Source: Symsagittifera roscoffensis (taxonomy: Eukaryota > Xenacoelomorpha > Acoela > Convolutidae). From it: DNA of 64,000 nt. Under the pieces are notes generated by a model. It did not search any database and was not told the DNA's origin. It was given only the letters and a program-made list of their open reading frames with translations. Position numbers and translations under genes: made by a program. This document shows, piece after piece, positions 1 to 11,215 of this stretch (positions are counted from its first letter, which is position 1; the number at the start of each line of letters is the position of its first letter). The DNA lies in assembly GCF_963678635.1 (NCBI RefSeq), contig NC_087064.1, positions 29,244,189 to 29,308,188 of the forward strand, written 5' to 3'.

Positions 1-180
1 ACCCCACACCTGAACCCACATACCCCCCACCAACCTCAACCCATTACCTATTACCCCCCGCCCCACCTAAACCCACACCCCCCACCTGAACCCACCCCAC
101 CTAAAACCACCCTACCTGAACCCCCCACCTGAACACCCCCCACCTGAACCCACCCCCAGCTGAACACGTTACGTTGGGGG
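1..180. repeat. C-rich degenerate tandem repeat
   Basis: The first 180 bases are made of short variants of a CCCACCTGAAC-like unit, roughly 10-20 bases long, on a C-rich strand. The copies are imperfect and irregularly spaced. It stops sharply where normal AT-rich sequence begins. It may continue beyond the window edge. It could be a satellite or subtelomeric-type array, but nothing here proves a telomere. Confidence 0.7.
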
Positions 181-681
181 AGGGAGGTTTGTTGTAGATG
201 GGCAAACGCTAGGGCGGTAATGTTGAGTAAAATAAAAAAGTAACAAAAATATCAAAGTTAGGTAGAAAAAAAATTAATTCAATTGAACAACTAGTAACCA
301 ACGTAACCAACTCTAATTTAAAACGTAGAAAAGACTTTATGTGCGTTGAAATTCGCATCTCAGTAAAGTTTTGTTCGATTTGTTTTCACTTTTGTTGCGG
401 GTAGCTATTTTTAAGCCTTTAATTGAATCTGACCTACGAAAATTGCTTTTTACTCTTTTTACCTGTCAATTTCTTAAAACACAGATACTTTTACGAGAGG
501 TTTCCTTGACATATCGTCCTAACTGTTTTGATAACGAAAACAAAAAAAGTGCTGCAACTTATTTTGGAAGAATTAACGGATTTCATAGAATAGTGCGACT
601 AAGTAAGTTGCGACAAAGTAAGAAGCGCTACCCTTTATTTGATAGTGAAAAAGTCTTTTTCATATGTGGGAAATTTTTTAG
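181..681. other. No recognised feature
   Basis: Ordinary AT-rich sequence. The open frame at 371-691 has no recognisable domain and reads as chance. The last bases (670-681) form a T-rich tract ending in AG, a plausible splice acceptor for the exon that follows. Confidence 0.5.
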
Positions 682-1049
682 GCCAGCTTAAAAACATAGA
701 AAATTGGAATCCTTCGACGAAGGAAAGGAGATGGCTGCTTATTTCTGGCTCCAGCAGTACACCCGACCAAGTGACTTTGTCCAGCAAAGGAGTCCGAGAA
801 GCGAAGGGAAGCCAGCGAGAACAGTATCTCCAGGGAATCAGTCTGGATTTCTTCAACATGGAACAAGCAGTAGGCCATACTCTGAAAAACAAACTTCAGA
901 ACCTTGAGATGACAAAACTGGAAGTTGAGACCCATATCAAGAAGTTTTTCCAATTTTGCAAAGATGGAAACTTTAAGCCAATGTTGTACTACACTGGTCA
1001 CGGGGAAATGTCGACGGGTAATTGGGTCCGTGAAATGCTGCAATTTTAA
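682..1049 (+). CDS. Partial exon of a caspase-like (peptidase C14 type) protein
   Basis: The frame is open from an acceptor-like TTTTTTAG ending at 681 to a stop at 1047-1049. The sequence is less AT-biased than its surroundings, as expected for coding DNA. Near the end it reads MLYYTGHGEMSTGNW. The YYTGHG block matches the strand carrying the catalytic His-Gly of caspase-like peptidases, a form I know from many aquatic invertebrate proteins where it is followed by GNW. The upstream half has a helical, charged stretch that fits the preceding part of such a domain. The catalytic cysteine motif (QACxG type) would lie in a later exon and is not seen; the 200-base gap begins 217 bases downstream. 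The 3' border is unclear: GT dinucleotides occur near 1018 and 1027, but the GNW codons run continuously. It may be an intact exon, or a decayed fragment if the stop is real. Confidence 0.45.
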
Positions 1050-1266
1050 TCAATTGGTGATCAAGTTTTGAAGCCGTTTAGTTTTTTTTGACGGTTTTAA
1101 TTCATATAAGCCGTATCTGCTTTACGAAGGAAAGCGCATTTGTTGCTGTCGGTTAACTTTTCAACTTTCGATGAAATTGGCAAAATTTTTGGCTTGGTTT
1201 GATTTCTTCTCCAGACAATTTTCGAATCTTACCCAAACCTGTTTAAATGCTTTTTTTCATACTACC

Positions 1267-1466
1267 NNNNNNNNNNNNNNNNNNNNNNNNNNNNNNNNNN
1301 NNNNNNNNNNNNNNNNNNNNNNNNNNNNNNNNNNNNNNNNNNNNNNNNNNNNNNNNNNNNNNNNNNNNNNNNNNNNNNNNNNNNNNNNNNNNNNNNNNNN
1401 NNNNNNNNNNNNNNNNNNNNNNNNNNNNNNNNNNNNNNNNNNNNNNNNNNNNNNNNNNNNNNNNNN
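1267..1466. other. Assembly gap (200 N)
   Basis: Exactly 200 N. This is a round-number scaffolding gap, so its true length is unknown. It lies just downstream of the caspase-like exon and could hide further exons. Any reading frame through it is meaningless. Confidence 0.98.
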
Positions 1467-2311
1467 AAAATTTGATTGAAAAAATTCAAAATTAAGGATA
1501 CAAAGAGAAGCTTTGTTGATCTGATTTAGAATTTCAAATCGGAGTTTTAAGGGTTAATAATCGAGGAGAAGCTTTGATTATTATGTATTTGAACCAACTT
1601 TAAAATGGTTAACGATCCAATAAGGTTCAGTAATTACGTTTATTTAGTTAGTATTCATTTCCTCTTGATTGTTTTCAGAAAGAATTACGAGAAAAGATGA
1701 TACTCGAGAAGCAAGGAAATATCATCATTTTACAATAAGTAGTTTTAGTTTTAATTTGTGTTTTTGTTTGTGTTTTTGAATTTTTAAATTTTACAATTAG
1801 GTGTTAGAAAATTTTTCTGCAGATTTCAAGTTTGAAAGTGGGCAATTTTTTGTGGATGTTTTTTCGTTCTATGATTTTTTATGATTAGTTGTTGTAATTC
1901 ATTCAAAAAGTATTGCTGATTAAGTCAAATTTACGACTCTTCTTTGATGCAGTTTAGATAGTATCTTAGTAATTTTACTGCACAAATACGTTTGAAATTT
2001 TGTCGCCGTCGTCTGCTTTTTCGCTGTGCGTTGCAACTATTCGCGTATCGTCTTTTTTCTAATCTGGTTTAGTCTTCAGTATTGGCTCGGCGTGATTAGA
2101 CTTAATAAGAGGTGGAAATAAACTATTACGATTATTGTCAAGTTTTTTTTCTAAAACTAATTTAGTATGAGTCCACTCGAGATTCGTTAGTCGTACCAGA
2201 TGAGCTTAGGTCCGGGATGGCCTTCTCATAGAGTACTTTCGGATAAGGTACACCGTCTATTCGTCATGCTATCTTATTTTCGGCTGGATAGATTCGGGAA
2301 AATTCTTAGTT
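1467..2311. other. No recognised feature
   Basis: AT-rich sequence without a convincing open frame, RNA gene or repeat. The short open frame at 2200-2442 runs into repeat unit A and has no known domain. Confidence 0.5.
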
Positions 2312-3706
2312 TTATACCGATCCTAATCTTACGCTTATATATCCTAGTTTCAAAAGATTTAGTATACAATTGTTTTCTTGAGAAGTTAGAAGAGAGAAAG
2401 AGGCAACTAATATTTTTTTTGAATTATATTTTCTCTGGCTGAAACTATAAATAGTTTTAGCTTTACAAATCATCATAAACCTTAATAAAAGAGCCTGATT
2501 GATTATTCTAAATCTGTTACAGTGATGAATATCAAAGTATAAAATAAATATTTGTTGGAACGGGTCCCAAAAATATAACTTTTTTTTCCAAAAAATTGCC
2601 CAATCAAAACTTCATGGCCATTAGAAAAAACTGTATGTTTTTGATTAAGCAAGTACGATGCGCACAAACTATCCCTGAACTTTTTCGAAAGTTGGATTAA
2701 AAGTAAAATTGCTACTTAAGCACTTGAATGAAGATGTTTTTTATAAATAAAAAAAAAGTCCGGAAAAAATTTTCATATCAAAAAAGACATTTTAAAAACA
2801 AGCAGTGATTAACATACAGCTGGTTTTTGGGGAAAATGACTCATTACGAATCGTTTTGATCGGCAAAATGTTTTGAGCCTTTCAAGGTCCGCCTGAACTC
2901 TATTTAATAGCAATCAATCAACCTGGTTGCTGTATTTTTTGCTCGAAACTTTCAAATCACAAAGATTAGAAAAAATAAGAAGAGAAAACAAAATTCAAAA
3001 AAATCCGAAAAGATAAACTGTTTTTTAAATTTTCCTTTTGAAATTCATTGTGATAATATTTAAGAGTAGGTTAAAAATGCCTTCAAATTAAATTCGAAGG
3101 AAAACGTTTCATCGTTTTTGTCGAATTTTATTTTAAAACCAAATCAACAGACTCTAGTGATTCTCAACATACGAAGTTCGCTATTTTTTGGATTTGGAAT
3201 CCCGAATAATCGGATTTCAAAATCATAGCACATTTGACTTCTGTTGAAGATGAACGTTCGATACTGTTTATTTCAGTTTTACAAGTTTAAATTTATTGTT
3301 GAACAGATCCTGAAGTTAGTTTTAGGTCTGCCGAAGGTGCCAGACACTCCGCAGGCCAAATACGTGTCAACTACAGCTAGCACCAATAATGAACATCTGA
3401 TTGACAGTTGTGAAAAAAAATGGACTTGCGTGAAATAATTTAACCACTATGACACGTCCACCGCGTTTTTATTAAGGAATTGAGAATGTGTTAGAAAAAT
3501 GTCCATTTGTTTGAAAAATGTTCCATAATTCCTTCCCATTTCGAGGAGACATTATGCATGATGGAAGTCACATCGGAATACGCTATAAGCCTGGACAGTA
3601 TTTTGGTGTGACCTCACGGCTAGGACTTTTTTTACTGTTGATCTTTTTACTATTCTGGAATCTAAAGCCAATAGCTAAAACATTGTACTGCTCAAATTCT
3701 TAGTCT
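2312..3706 (+). repeat. Tandem segment, copy A (partial)
   Basis: Bases 2312-3505 match 3708-4915 almost base for base, with only scattered substitutions and single-base indels. The last part (3505-3700) has no match in copy B, but does match diverged copy C around 7230-7430 (for example the GACTTTTTTTACTGTTGATC-type stretch). The three copies therefore come from one ancestral unit, and A/B split most recently. No terminal inverted repeats or reverse transcriptase are visible. Confidence 0.85.
3236..3465 (+). other. Segment inserted in copies A and B but absent from C
   Basis: Compared with copy C (near 7185-7205), copies A and B carry about 225 extra bases here. The extra segment is less AT-rich than its flanks and has an open frame in both copies, including the peptide block LPKVPDTP followed by AKYVSTTASTNNEHL. 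The few A/B differences keep the frame open until just before the stops. It could be a captured exon or a small mobile piece. I do not recognise the peptide and do not claim that it is expressed. Confidence 0.4.
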
Positions 3707-4635
3707 AATACCAATCTTAATCTTACGCTTATATATCCTAGTCTCAAAAGATTTAGTATACAATTGTATTCTTGAGAAGTTAGAAGAGAGAAAGAGGCAA
3801 CTGATATTTTTTTTGAGTTATATTTTCTCTGGCTGAAACTATAAATAGTTTTAGCTTTACAAATCATCATAAACCTTAATAAAAGAGCCTGATTGATTAT
3901 TCTAAATCTGTTACAGTGATGAATATCAAAGTATAAAATAAATAATTGTTGGAACTGGTCCCAAAAATATAACTTTTTTTTCCAAAAATCTGCCCAATCA
4001 AAACTTCATGGCCATTAGAAAAAACTGTATGTTTTTGATTAAGCAAGTACGATGCGCATAAACTATCCCTGAACTTTTTCGAAAGTTGGATTAAAAGTAA
4101 AATTGCTACTTAAGCACTTGAATGAAGATATTTTTTATAAATAAAAAAAAAGTCCGGAAAAAATTTTCATATCAAAAAAGGCATTTTAAAAACAAGCAGT
4201 GATTAACATACAGCTGGTTTTTGGGAAAAATGACTCATTACGAATCGTTTTGATTGGCAAAATGTTTTGAGCCTTTCAAGGTCCGCCTGAACTCTATTTA
4301 ATAGCAATCAATCAACCTGGTTGCCGTATTTTTTGCTCGAAACTTTCAAATCACAAAGATTAGAAAAAATAAGAAGAGAAAACAAAATTCAAAAAAATCC
4401 GAAAAGATAAACTGTTTTTTGAATTTTCCTTTTGAAATTCATTGTGATAATATTTAAGAGTAGGTTAAAAATGCCTTCAAATTAAATTCGAAGGAAAACG
4501 TTTCATCGTTTTTGTCGAATTTTATTTTAAAACCAAATCAACAGACTCGAATGATTCTCTACATACGAAGTTCGCAATTTTTTTTGGATTTCGAATCCCG
4601 AATAATCGGATTTAAAAATCATAGCACGTTTGACC

Positions 4636-4873
4636 TCTGTTGAAGATGAACGTTCCACACTGTTTATATCAGTTTTACAAGTTTAAATTTATTGTTGAAC
4701 AGATCCTAAAGATAGTTTTAGATCTGCCGAAGGTGCCAGACACTCCGAAGGCCAAATACGTGTCAACTACAGCTAGCACCAATAATGAACATCTGATTGA
4801 CAGTTGTGAAAAAAAAACTTGAACTAAATGGACTTGTGGGAAATAATTTAACCACTATGACACGTCCACCGCG
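4636..4873 (+). other. Copy-B version of the inserted coding-like segment
   Basis: Same segment as at 3236-3465 in copy A. The reading frame is kept apart from a few amino-acid changes, and it ends after the EKKT block because of a small indel. Because A and B are recent duplicates, shared openness is weak evidence of selection. Confidence 0.4.
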
Positions 4874-4914
4874 TTTTTATTAAGGAATTGAGAATGTGTT
4901 AGAAAAATGTCCAT

Positions 4915-5310
4915 TTTTGACGGAGTTTTTTTAAATCATTCAAAAGGTATTATTCTCCTGAGCTTAAATTTGAAAAAATAAATATTTTTCCTGTGATCCT
5001 TTTACATTACTAGGAGCTAAATCTATCTTTTTGGATTTTAAATGGCGTGTGAAGTGATGATTTGCAAATATTGAAAATAGAAGTTTTAGTTTTAGTTTAT
5101 TACCTTTAATTTTTTCATGTTACTACTGATCCATAGAAGTTAAAAGGCAGTCGGAACTTTCAGGGCTTTGCTCTGATACGAGCAGCATTCTTCTTTGCCT
5201 TTTTGATGCATCAAGAACATCAGTTTATAATTAAGAAAGAAAATAAGACTGCTCGTATCTGAGAGAAGCCCTGTATGTTCCCACTACCTTTTAACAAACA
5301 AAGTATCTTC
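4915..5310 (+). mobile_element. Foldback-family element, internally deleted copy
   Basis: Contains the left-arm blocks seen in the long element at 9889-10914 (CCATTTTTGACGGA, then TAAATGGCGTGTG), then the central hairpin: GGGCTTTGCTCTGATACGAG paired with CTCGTATCTGAGAGAAGCCC. The loop with TTTGATGCATCAAGAAC is in the opposite orientation to the long copy. The right arm is cut off after about 30 bases. Confidence 0.65.
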
Positions 5311-6529
5311 GAACAAAAGATACAGAAAGGATACCACTCAAACTTCAAAGTACAAACAGGCAGGATCAATGAGATTTATGGGAAAAATTCTCGACTGGAT
5401 GGAGTAAAGCAGTATTACTACATAAAATGGTAAGGCAATTTTTGATCAGTGATGTATATTTAGTGGTTTAAAGTAAGTTAACAAAATCGCGCAAAGTCAT
5501 AAAGTATTTTATATACGTTCAGTTCCTACTTAAAAAAATGTTGATTTTCATTTTATTATGTAGTTGCAAAAATTTCTGGTCTCATTGTAATTTCTAATTC
5601 AATCAAAATATCACTTGATTTACCTCAATCACTGAAACGTTTCGTACACAGCAAAAATACCTTGAAACAATGTGAGAAATCAAAGCAGGTTAATTGTTCT
5701 GCACTTATTTTTCTTGGGGCTACCTAATCAATGATCATGCTTTAACTGGTTAACTGGTTCTAGCTCAGCCTTGATTTCAATAAAAAATTTTGGTATCCAT
5801 TTACAGCGAAATCGTGGCTGCGCTAACAAATTTAGATAATTTACTCACAACTGAGGAAACCTTAAGTAGGTAGTCATTCACAAGTTGTTATAGCCGCTCA
5901 TTACGCATTCCCCGAACAAGTAAATGTACTGACAAAAACTACAAAGACAACTTTTTTATAGGTACAGCAGCAGTTTGATAAATCAATTTAATTTAAAAAT
6001 TTTGACATACTTTTAGTCTTTTTTCCGGATTACAGAAAGCAACAAATTATGCGCCTTATGAGAACAAAGTTAGACATTATAATTCCCGCGTCTTCAAGGG
6101 TGGGGAGAAGTTATGTAGACTCCGTTATATAGAGCCTGTAATGCATGAAGTAAGACATACAATTTCCGTTGAATAAACTAAGCAACTGAAAAAATCTAGT
6201 TTTTTTTTCTGGTTACCTGAAATCTTTGAAAAACATTTTTTGATTTTACTGTTTTTTCTCTCAATTTCAGCGAAGATCTCTGAATTAAAAAAATTTTTGT
6301 GCTGGAATCAATCGCAAAACAATTTTAGCTAGATAAATGGCAAACTTACAAAAGTCCAATTTCCAACCCAAATGCCAGTTATTTTTTATGCGCTATTGCC
6401 ACTCTCGTTACTGGATAGCGTAATTTGTCTTCTATTTAGCAAATGAGTTTGAATTCAGTAATTGAAATTTCAAACCAAAAAAAAACACAAGAGTCAACAT
6501 ATATGTATATATGTATGTCTTTTTCCAAA

Positions 6530-9480
6530 AATCTGCCCCACGCAAACTGTATAACGCTTTATATTCATGATTAAGCAGGTACGATGCGCACAAAATATTC
6601 CTTAAATTCTTCGAAAATTGGAATAAAAGTAAATGCCGCCAGTGAGGTATGTGAATTAAAGATTTATAGTTTTTTAACCTAAGAGTAGAATGAATAATTG
6701 AGTTGAACTTTAAAGATCAAAAAAAAATTTCCTGAAAAACCTCGATGTCATAAAAAATCAGTTTAAAAAAGAGCAAAGAAACAAACAGCTAGTTATAGAA
6801 AAGCCTCTTTCGGAACCGAAAAGCCTTTTTCGCAAAAAGTTTTTAGCTTTTTGAAGTTTGGTTTTATTTTCGGTTTGTACATTTAGCTCAAAATGTTCCT
6901 CCAACAAAAATTTTTCAAAAGTTATAAAACGCAAAATAAAACAACATCAAAAAATCCCGATAAAAAATGAATTGTTTTTTGATATTTTGATTGCAGTTTA
7001 TTGGTGATAATATCCAAAACTAGGTTCAAAATGCTTTCAAATTATATTCGAAGGACAGCGTTTTATCATTTTTTGTTGAATTTGATCTTAAAATCAAAAC
7101 AACAGACTCTAGTGTTTCTCGACGCACAATTTTTTTTTTGAAATTCGAACCCCGATTACTGGGGACTTCAAATCAAAGCGCATTTGAAATTTACGCATTT
7201 TTATCAGGGAATTGCAAATTGGTTAGAAAAATGTTCCATTTGTTAGAAAAAAACTCCATAATTCTTTCCCATTACGAAACAAATTATAGGTTTTCGAGTT
7301 CACATCGGATGTCGCGATAAGGATGGACAAGGTATTGATATGACTCCTAGACAAGGAATTTTTACTGTTGATCTTCTTAATGTTGTCGAATCCAAAGACC
7401 AATAGCTATAACATTGTACTGCTCAATGTAGTGTCTCAAATGGCACAAATTGTGAAATCAAGAGTAGTTTGCGGAGTTTGTTGGTAAAAATTTATACAAG
7501 AGCGCAAGTGAATTGTATAACTCCAGTTTCGCGGAAAAGTTGATATCTGCTTAAAAACATTGTATGCAAAATGTTGAAAACAGTTTTTTAAATAGTAGAT
7601 ACATAAAGGGAACAACTCAAACTCCAAACTACACACAGGCAGGATCAGTTCAGTTTTCTGGGCAAAAACTCTCGACGGATGGGTTAATACAGTAAAACGA
7701 CATGATAAAGAAATGTGTTTTTTGATCAGTGATTTTTAATTAGTTTTTTTTAAAATGAAATTTAAGCTGCTTTAAATTTAGGGATCTTCTTAACAATTGT
7801 CGTCCCCCCTTTTAAGCAAGGAGTGTTTGGGGCGAATGTTAGGAAAATTAAGTTGTCTGATTTTTGACCAATCAGATTGCAGCAAAGTTCGAATTTATAA
7901 TGCAACGCTTTAGTGCTATTTACTGCTTTCATTTATAGGAGTGACAACTCTTTAGTAGATACCAAAGGGGGGATATCAAAGCTGAAAAAAATTCTGATTT
8001 GATTGGAAATTCTAATTAAACCAAAATTCACTTGATTTATATCAATTGCTGATTAGCAACAATACCTGGAAACAATGTGAGAAATCAAATCATACGTCGG
8101 TGGTTGAAGAAGTTCATCCATGACTTCAGTTCTGCAAAGTTTTAGAATTGGTTATTGAATTCTTCTGACAATGGTTCAGTCCTTCTTATTTTTTGTTTCG
8201 ACTTTGAAGAAAGTGACGAAATATTTGTGGGCGGGGTGGTTTTTTTTTCTTCAGAGAAATGTCGACTTTATATCTAGCTATTGCTGACAGAGTTTTTTTT
8301 ACATCAGTCGAAAAATATTTTTGCCCAGAGCCTAAATTTAAAAAAATATATATCACCTGTGATTATTTTTCGTAAATTTATGGGGGTTCAAACAATGCCA
8401 AATTGGCCAATTTAGGACAATTAACGAGTGATATATTTTGCGCTTTTAATGCGAAAGCGGCAATTTAATCCGTCTTAAAAATTTTTCCAAAATTATTGAA
8501 GCAGGCTATTTGTCATAAATGCTACGTAGCTGGGAGCTAATTCAATCACTTTAGTTTTTATATGGCGTCTGGGGGATAACAAAAAATAACAAAAGTTTTT
8601 TTAAAAAATTTCATGTTTTTTTGAAAAAATCATCAACTTTTTTCTGGTGAACACTACTTCGTAGACCTTAAAATGCAGTCGTAACATTCCGAGCTCTGCC
8701 TTGATACGAGCAGTATTGTTTCATTTATTCTTACCATTTTAGCTAAATCATAATTTTTTAGTGGAATAATTGTTTTTCATTGGTGCTAGCTTTTTATTGA
8801 TCATGCTTGAACTGGTTGTATTGAACTTTGGTTGTGCTTGAACTTTTTATTGATCATGCTTGAGCCTCTATTCTAATAAAAAATATTGGAATTCTTACCA
8901 AGCCTGCTCTACTTAAAATGGGCGCTACCAAAGTTAGATACTTTACTAACAAATGAGAAAACCGTTAAAAAGGGAATAATCAACAAGTTGTTATATCCGC
9001 TCATTGCGCATTCCCCGAAAAAAAAGAAGTTTAACGACCAAATTTACAATTGACATGCTTCTATTTTGACATTTTTCCAGTCTTTTCCCCGGGTTCCAGA
9101 GACCCGCGCAACAAGTAGCAACTTACAAAATCTAGTTTTTTCTGGTTAGCTGAAATTGCAGTTAGAAAATTCCTGCAAAACCCCAATCATTTTTATTTTT
9201 TTTTTCTATCAGTTTTTATCGATCATCTCTGAATTTCAAATAACTTTTTTGTTTGACTCTTAAATCGCAAAATAAATTCAGCTCGAGAAAACTGGGTCAA
9301 TAGGCATTGTTTTGTTCTACCTGCAAACCTACAAATATCCAACTTCCAACCTAAATGTCACTCAATTTATATCCGCGGTTGCCACTCTCGTTATTGGAGA
9401 GCGTAATTTGTCTTCTTTTTAGCAAATGAATTTGAATTTAAATTTTAAATTTTCAAATTCAAACCAAAAAAATAGACAAG
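6530..9480 (+). repeat. Tandem segment, copy C (diverged)
   Basis: Blocks match copies A and B in the same order: GTACGATGCGCACAAA near 6580, the TGTCGCGATAAGGATGGACA region near 7310 (compare 3580), the AACAATGTGAGAAATCAAA stretch near 8070, TTGCGCATTCCCCGAA near 9003 and TTGCCACTCTCGTTATTGGA near 9380. Substitutions and indels are many, so this copy is older than the A/B split. It carries a half foldback element at 8190-8735. No protein gene is recognised. Confidence 0.75.
8190..8735 (+). mobile_element. Foldback-family element, left-arm half copy
   Basis: Collinear with the left arm of the long element at 9889-10400. It shares the GGCGGGGTGGTTTTTTTTTC region near 8232, TTGGCCAATTTAGGACAATT near 8402, AATTTAATCCGTCTT near 8463 and the GATACGAGCAG centre near 8703. 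The right arm is missing. It lies inside tandem copy C. Confidence 0.65.
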
Positions 9481-9888
9481 ATTCGACAAGAACGAATTTT
9501 AAATTTTTTTGCTGAAGTCAAAAAACTTAGTTTAGTGACTCTTAGAAAAAAAAGCTTTTTGTTCAAATCATTCAAAATTTGGCTTTTTTTTCAAGTTTTC
9601 CATTAGAATTTTGAAACGCACATTACAAAGTCGTTCCAAAAGGACAATTGATACTGTTTGATGTGGTAAAACGCGTGAGCGGGAACAAAAGAACACATTG
9701 TTACAACAATTATTCATAGCAAATTGCTGTATGAAAAGTTGTTCACAATTGTTTTTGTAATTTTACTGCGATATTGAGGAGCTGTAAACAGCCCAAATTT
9801 TATTTTTTTTTCATCTAGGAAATTTTTTGCGTTCAATTTTTGTTTCTGCTACTTGCACGGCAACCGGCTGTTCATGTTTGCTTTTATT
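9481..9888. other. Intergenic; one old dispersed repeat block
   Basis: No gene. The stretch 9665-9790 (GTGGTAAAACGCGTGAGCGG onward) resembles 21838-21950, where a similar block lies inside a MITE-like element, so it is probably a decayed transposon fragment. Confidence 0.4.
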
Positions 9889-10914
9889 GTTCCGACTTTC
9901 GTAACGAAAGTAACAGAATATTTGTGCTCGGGGTGTTTTTTTTTCAAACAAAATTCGACTTTTTAACTAGCCATTTTTGACGGATTTTTTTCTTTATTGT
10001 TCAAAAGATAATGTTGTCCTGGAGCTTAAATTTCACCTGTGATCATTTTTTGTAAGTTTATGGAGGTTTAAATATTGTCATCTTGGCCAATTTGGGAGAA
10101 TTAACGAGCGATATATTTCGCTCTACTAACGCGTAAGCGGAGATTTAATCCGTCTTAGAATTGTTCCAAATTGGCTGAAGGACGCTTATTTGCCAATTTG
10201 ATTTGTTAATGGAAGCAAAATTTATCACTTTCTACTTTACATGGTGTGTGGGGGATGAAATTCACAAAAAATTCTCAAATTAAAACAAAATTCGTTTTAT
10301 TCTATTACATTTACTCTTCTCATGTTTTTAACTGCTCCATAGACTTTCAAAAGCAGTGGGAGCATATAGGGCTTCGCTCTGATACGAGCAGTCTTATTCT
10401 CAATCTTAATTATAAACTGAAGTTCTTGATGCATCAAAAAGGCAAACAAGACTGCTCGTATCTGGGCGATGCCCTGAATGTTCCGAATGCTTTTTAAGGT
10501 CTATGGAGCAGTAATAACATGAAAAAATTAAGTATAATAAAAACAAATTAAATTCTTTTTTTTTTCAATTTGAGATTTTTAGAAAATCATTGCCACACAT
10601 GCCATCTAAAGTACAAAGTGATAAATTTCACTTCTTTCAACCAATTTGGGACGATTTCTAACACTGATTAAGTTTACGCTTACGCGTTCATAGCGCGAAA
10701 TATATTGCGCGTTAATTGTCCCATATTGGCCAAAATGGCAATCTTTAAACCCCCATAACTTAAGGAAAAAAGATCACAGGTGAAACAACTTTTCAAAATT
10801 AAGCTAAAAACAACAATACCTTTGGAATGATATTTAAAAATTCTGTCAAAAATGGCTAGTTCAAAAGTTGAAATTTTACAAATAATGCGTTACTTTCGTT
10901 ATGAAAGTCGGAAC
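9889..10914. mobile_element. Foldback element with about 500-bp inverted arms
   Basis: Left end GTTCCGACTTTCGTAACGAA is mirrored at the right end by a reverse complement ending in GAAAGTCGGAAC. Reading inward from both ends, blocks pair in order: the AACTAGCCATTTTTGACG block with its complement near 10846; TTGGCCAATTTGGGAGAATT with 10717-10738; the CGATATATTTCGC block with 10697-10712; ACTGCTCCATAGAC with 10500-10514; CTCTGATACGAGCAGTCTT with 10449-10467. The whole element could fold into one hairpin centred near 10,400. ATT flanks both ends, a possible 3-bp target duplication. There is no transposase frame, so it is non-autonomous. At least seven partial relatives occur between 4.9 and 18 kb. 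Confidence 0.8.
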
Positions 10915-11215
10915 ATTAAAAACGTGTTACAAGTTAGACCAGACATTTGTTGAATCTAATATTGGAAAGCTAGATTGAATAAGGTTAAATTTCACCACAG
11001 AACGCATCTCTGATATACTGAAATTCACGCACACATTTACTGATTTTAATTCTGTCCGATAAATTTCAAACATGTTAGAAATTATAGTGAGAATTTTCAA
11101 ATTTACTGGATGGAAATCAATTTACTGATTCATTGTCAAAAAGAATTAAGCAGAGTGATTTGAAAAAGCGATTGAAGAGAACTGGCGAACTGGTTTGAAG
11201 ATAATCATATAAATT
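10915..11215. other. Intergenic, nothing recognised
   Basis: AT-rich sequence between the foldback element and the Lys/Ser-rich exon. If that exon ends a gene, this would be its 3' flank; no clear AATAAA on the minus strand was seen close to the stop. Confidence 0.4.

Larger units (their letters stand above)
3708..6525 (+). repeat. Tandem segment, copy B
   Basis: The first 1.2 kb is a near-identical duplicate of copy A. The remainder (about 5310-6520) matches copy C at about 7610-9480 with clear divergence: shared blocks include the AGGCAGGATCA stretch, the AACAATGTGAGAAATCAAA stretch and a block around GCCACTCTCGTTA. Between them lies a piece of the foldback-element family (4915-5310) that seems to have replaced original sequence. 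No gene is recognised. The unit is about 2.8 kb. Confidence 0.8.

Noticed and set aside
1-180. Telomeric repeat
   Set aside because: Unit is irregular and does not match TTAGGG-type or other telomere repeats I know.
1171-1495. Open frames across N
   Set aside because: They exist only because N has no stops; the same holds for 60902-61291.
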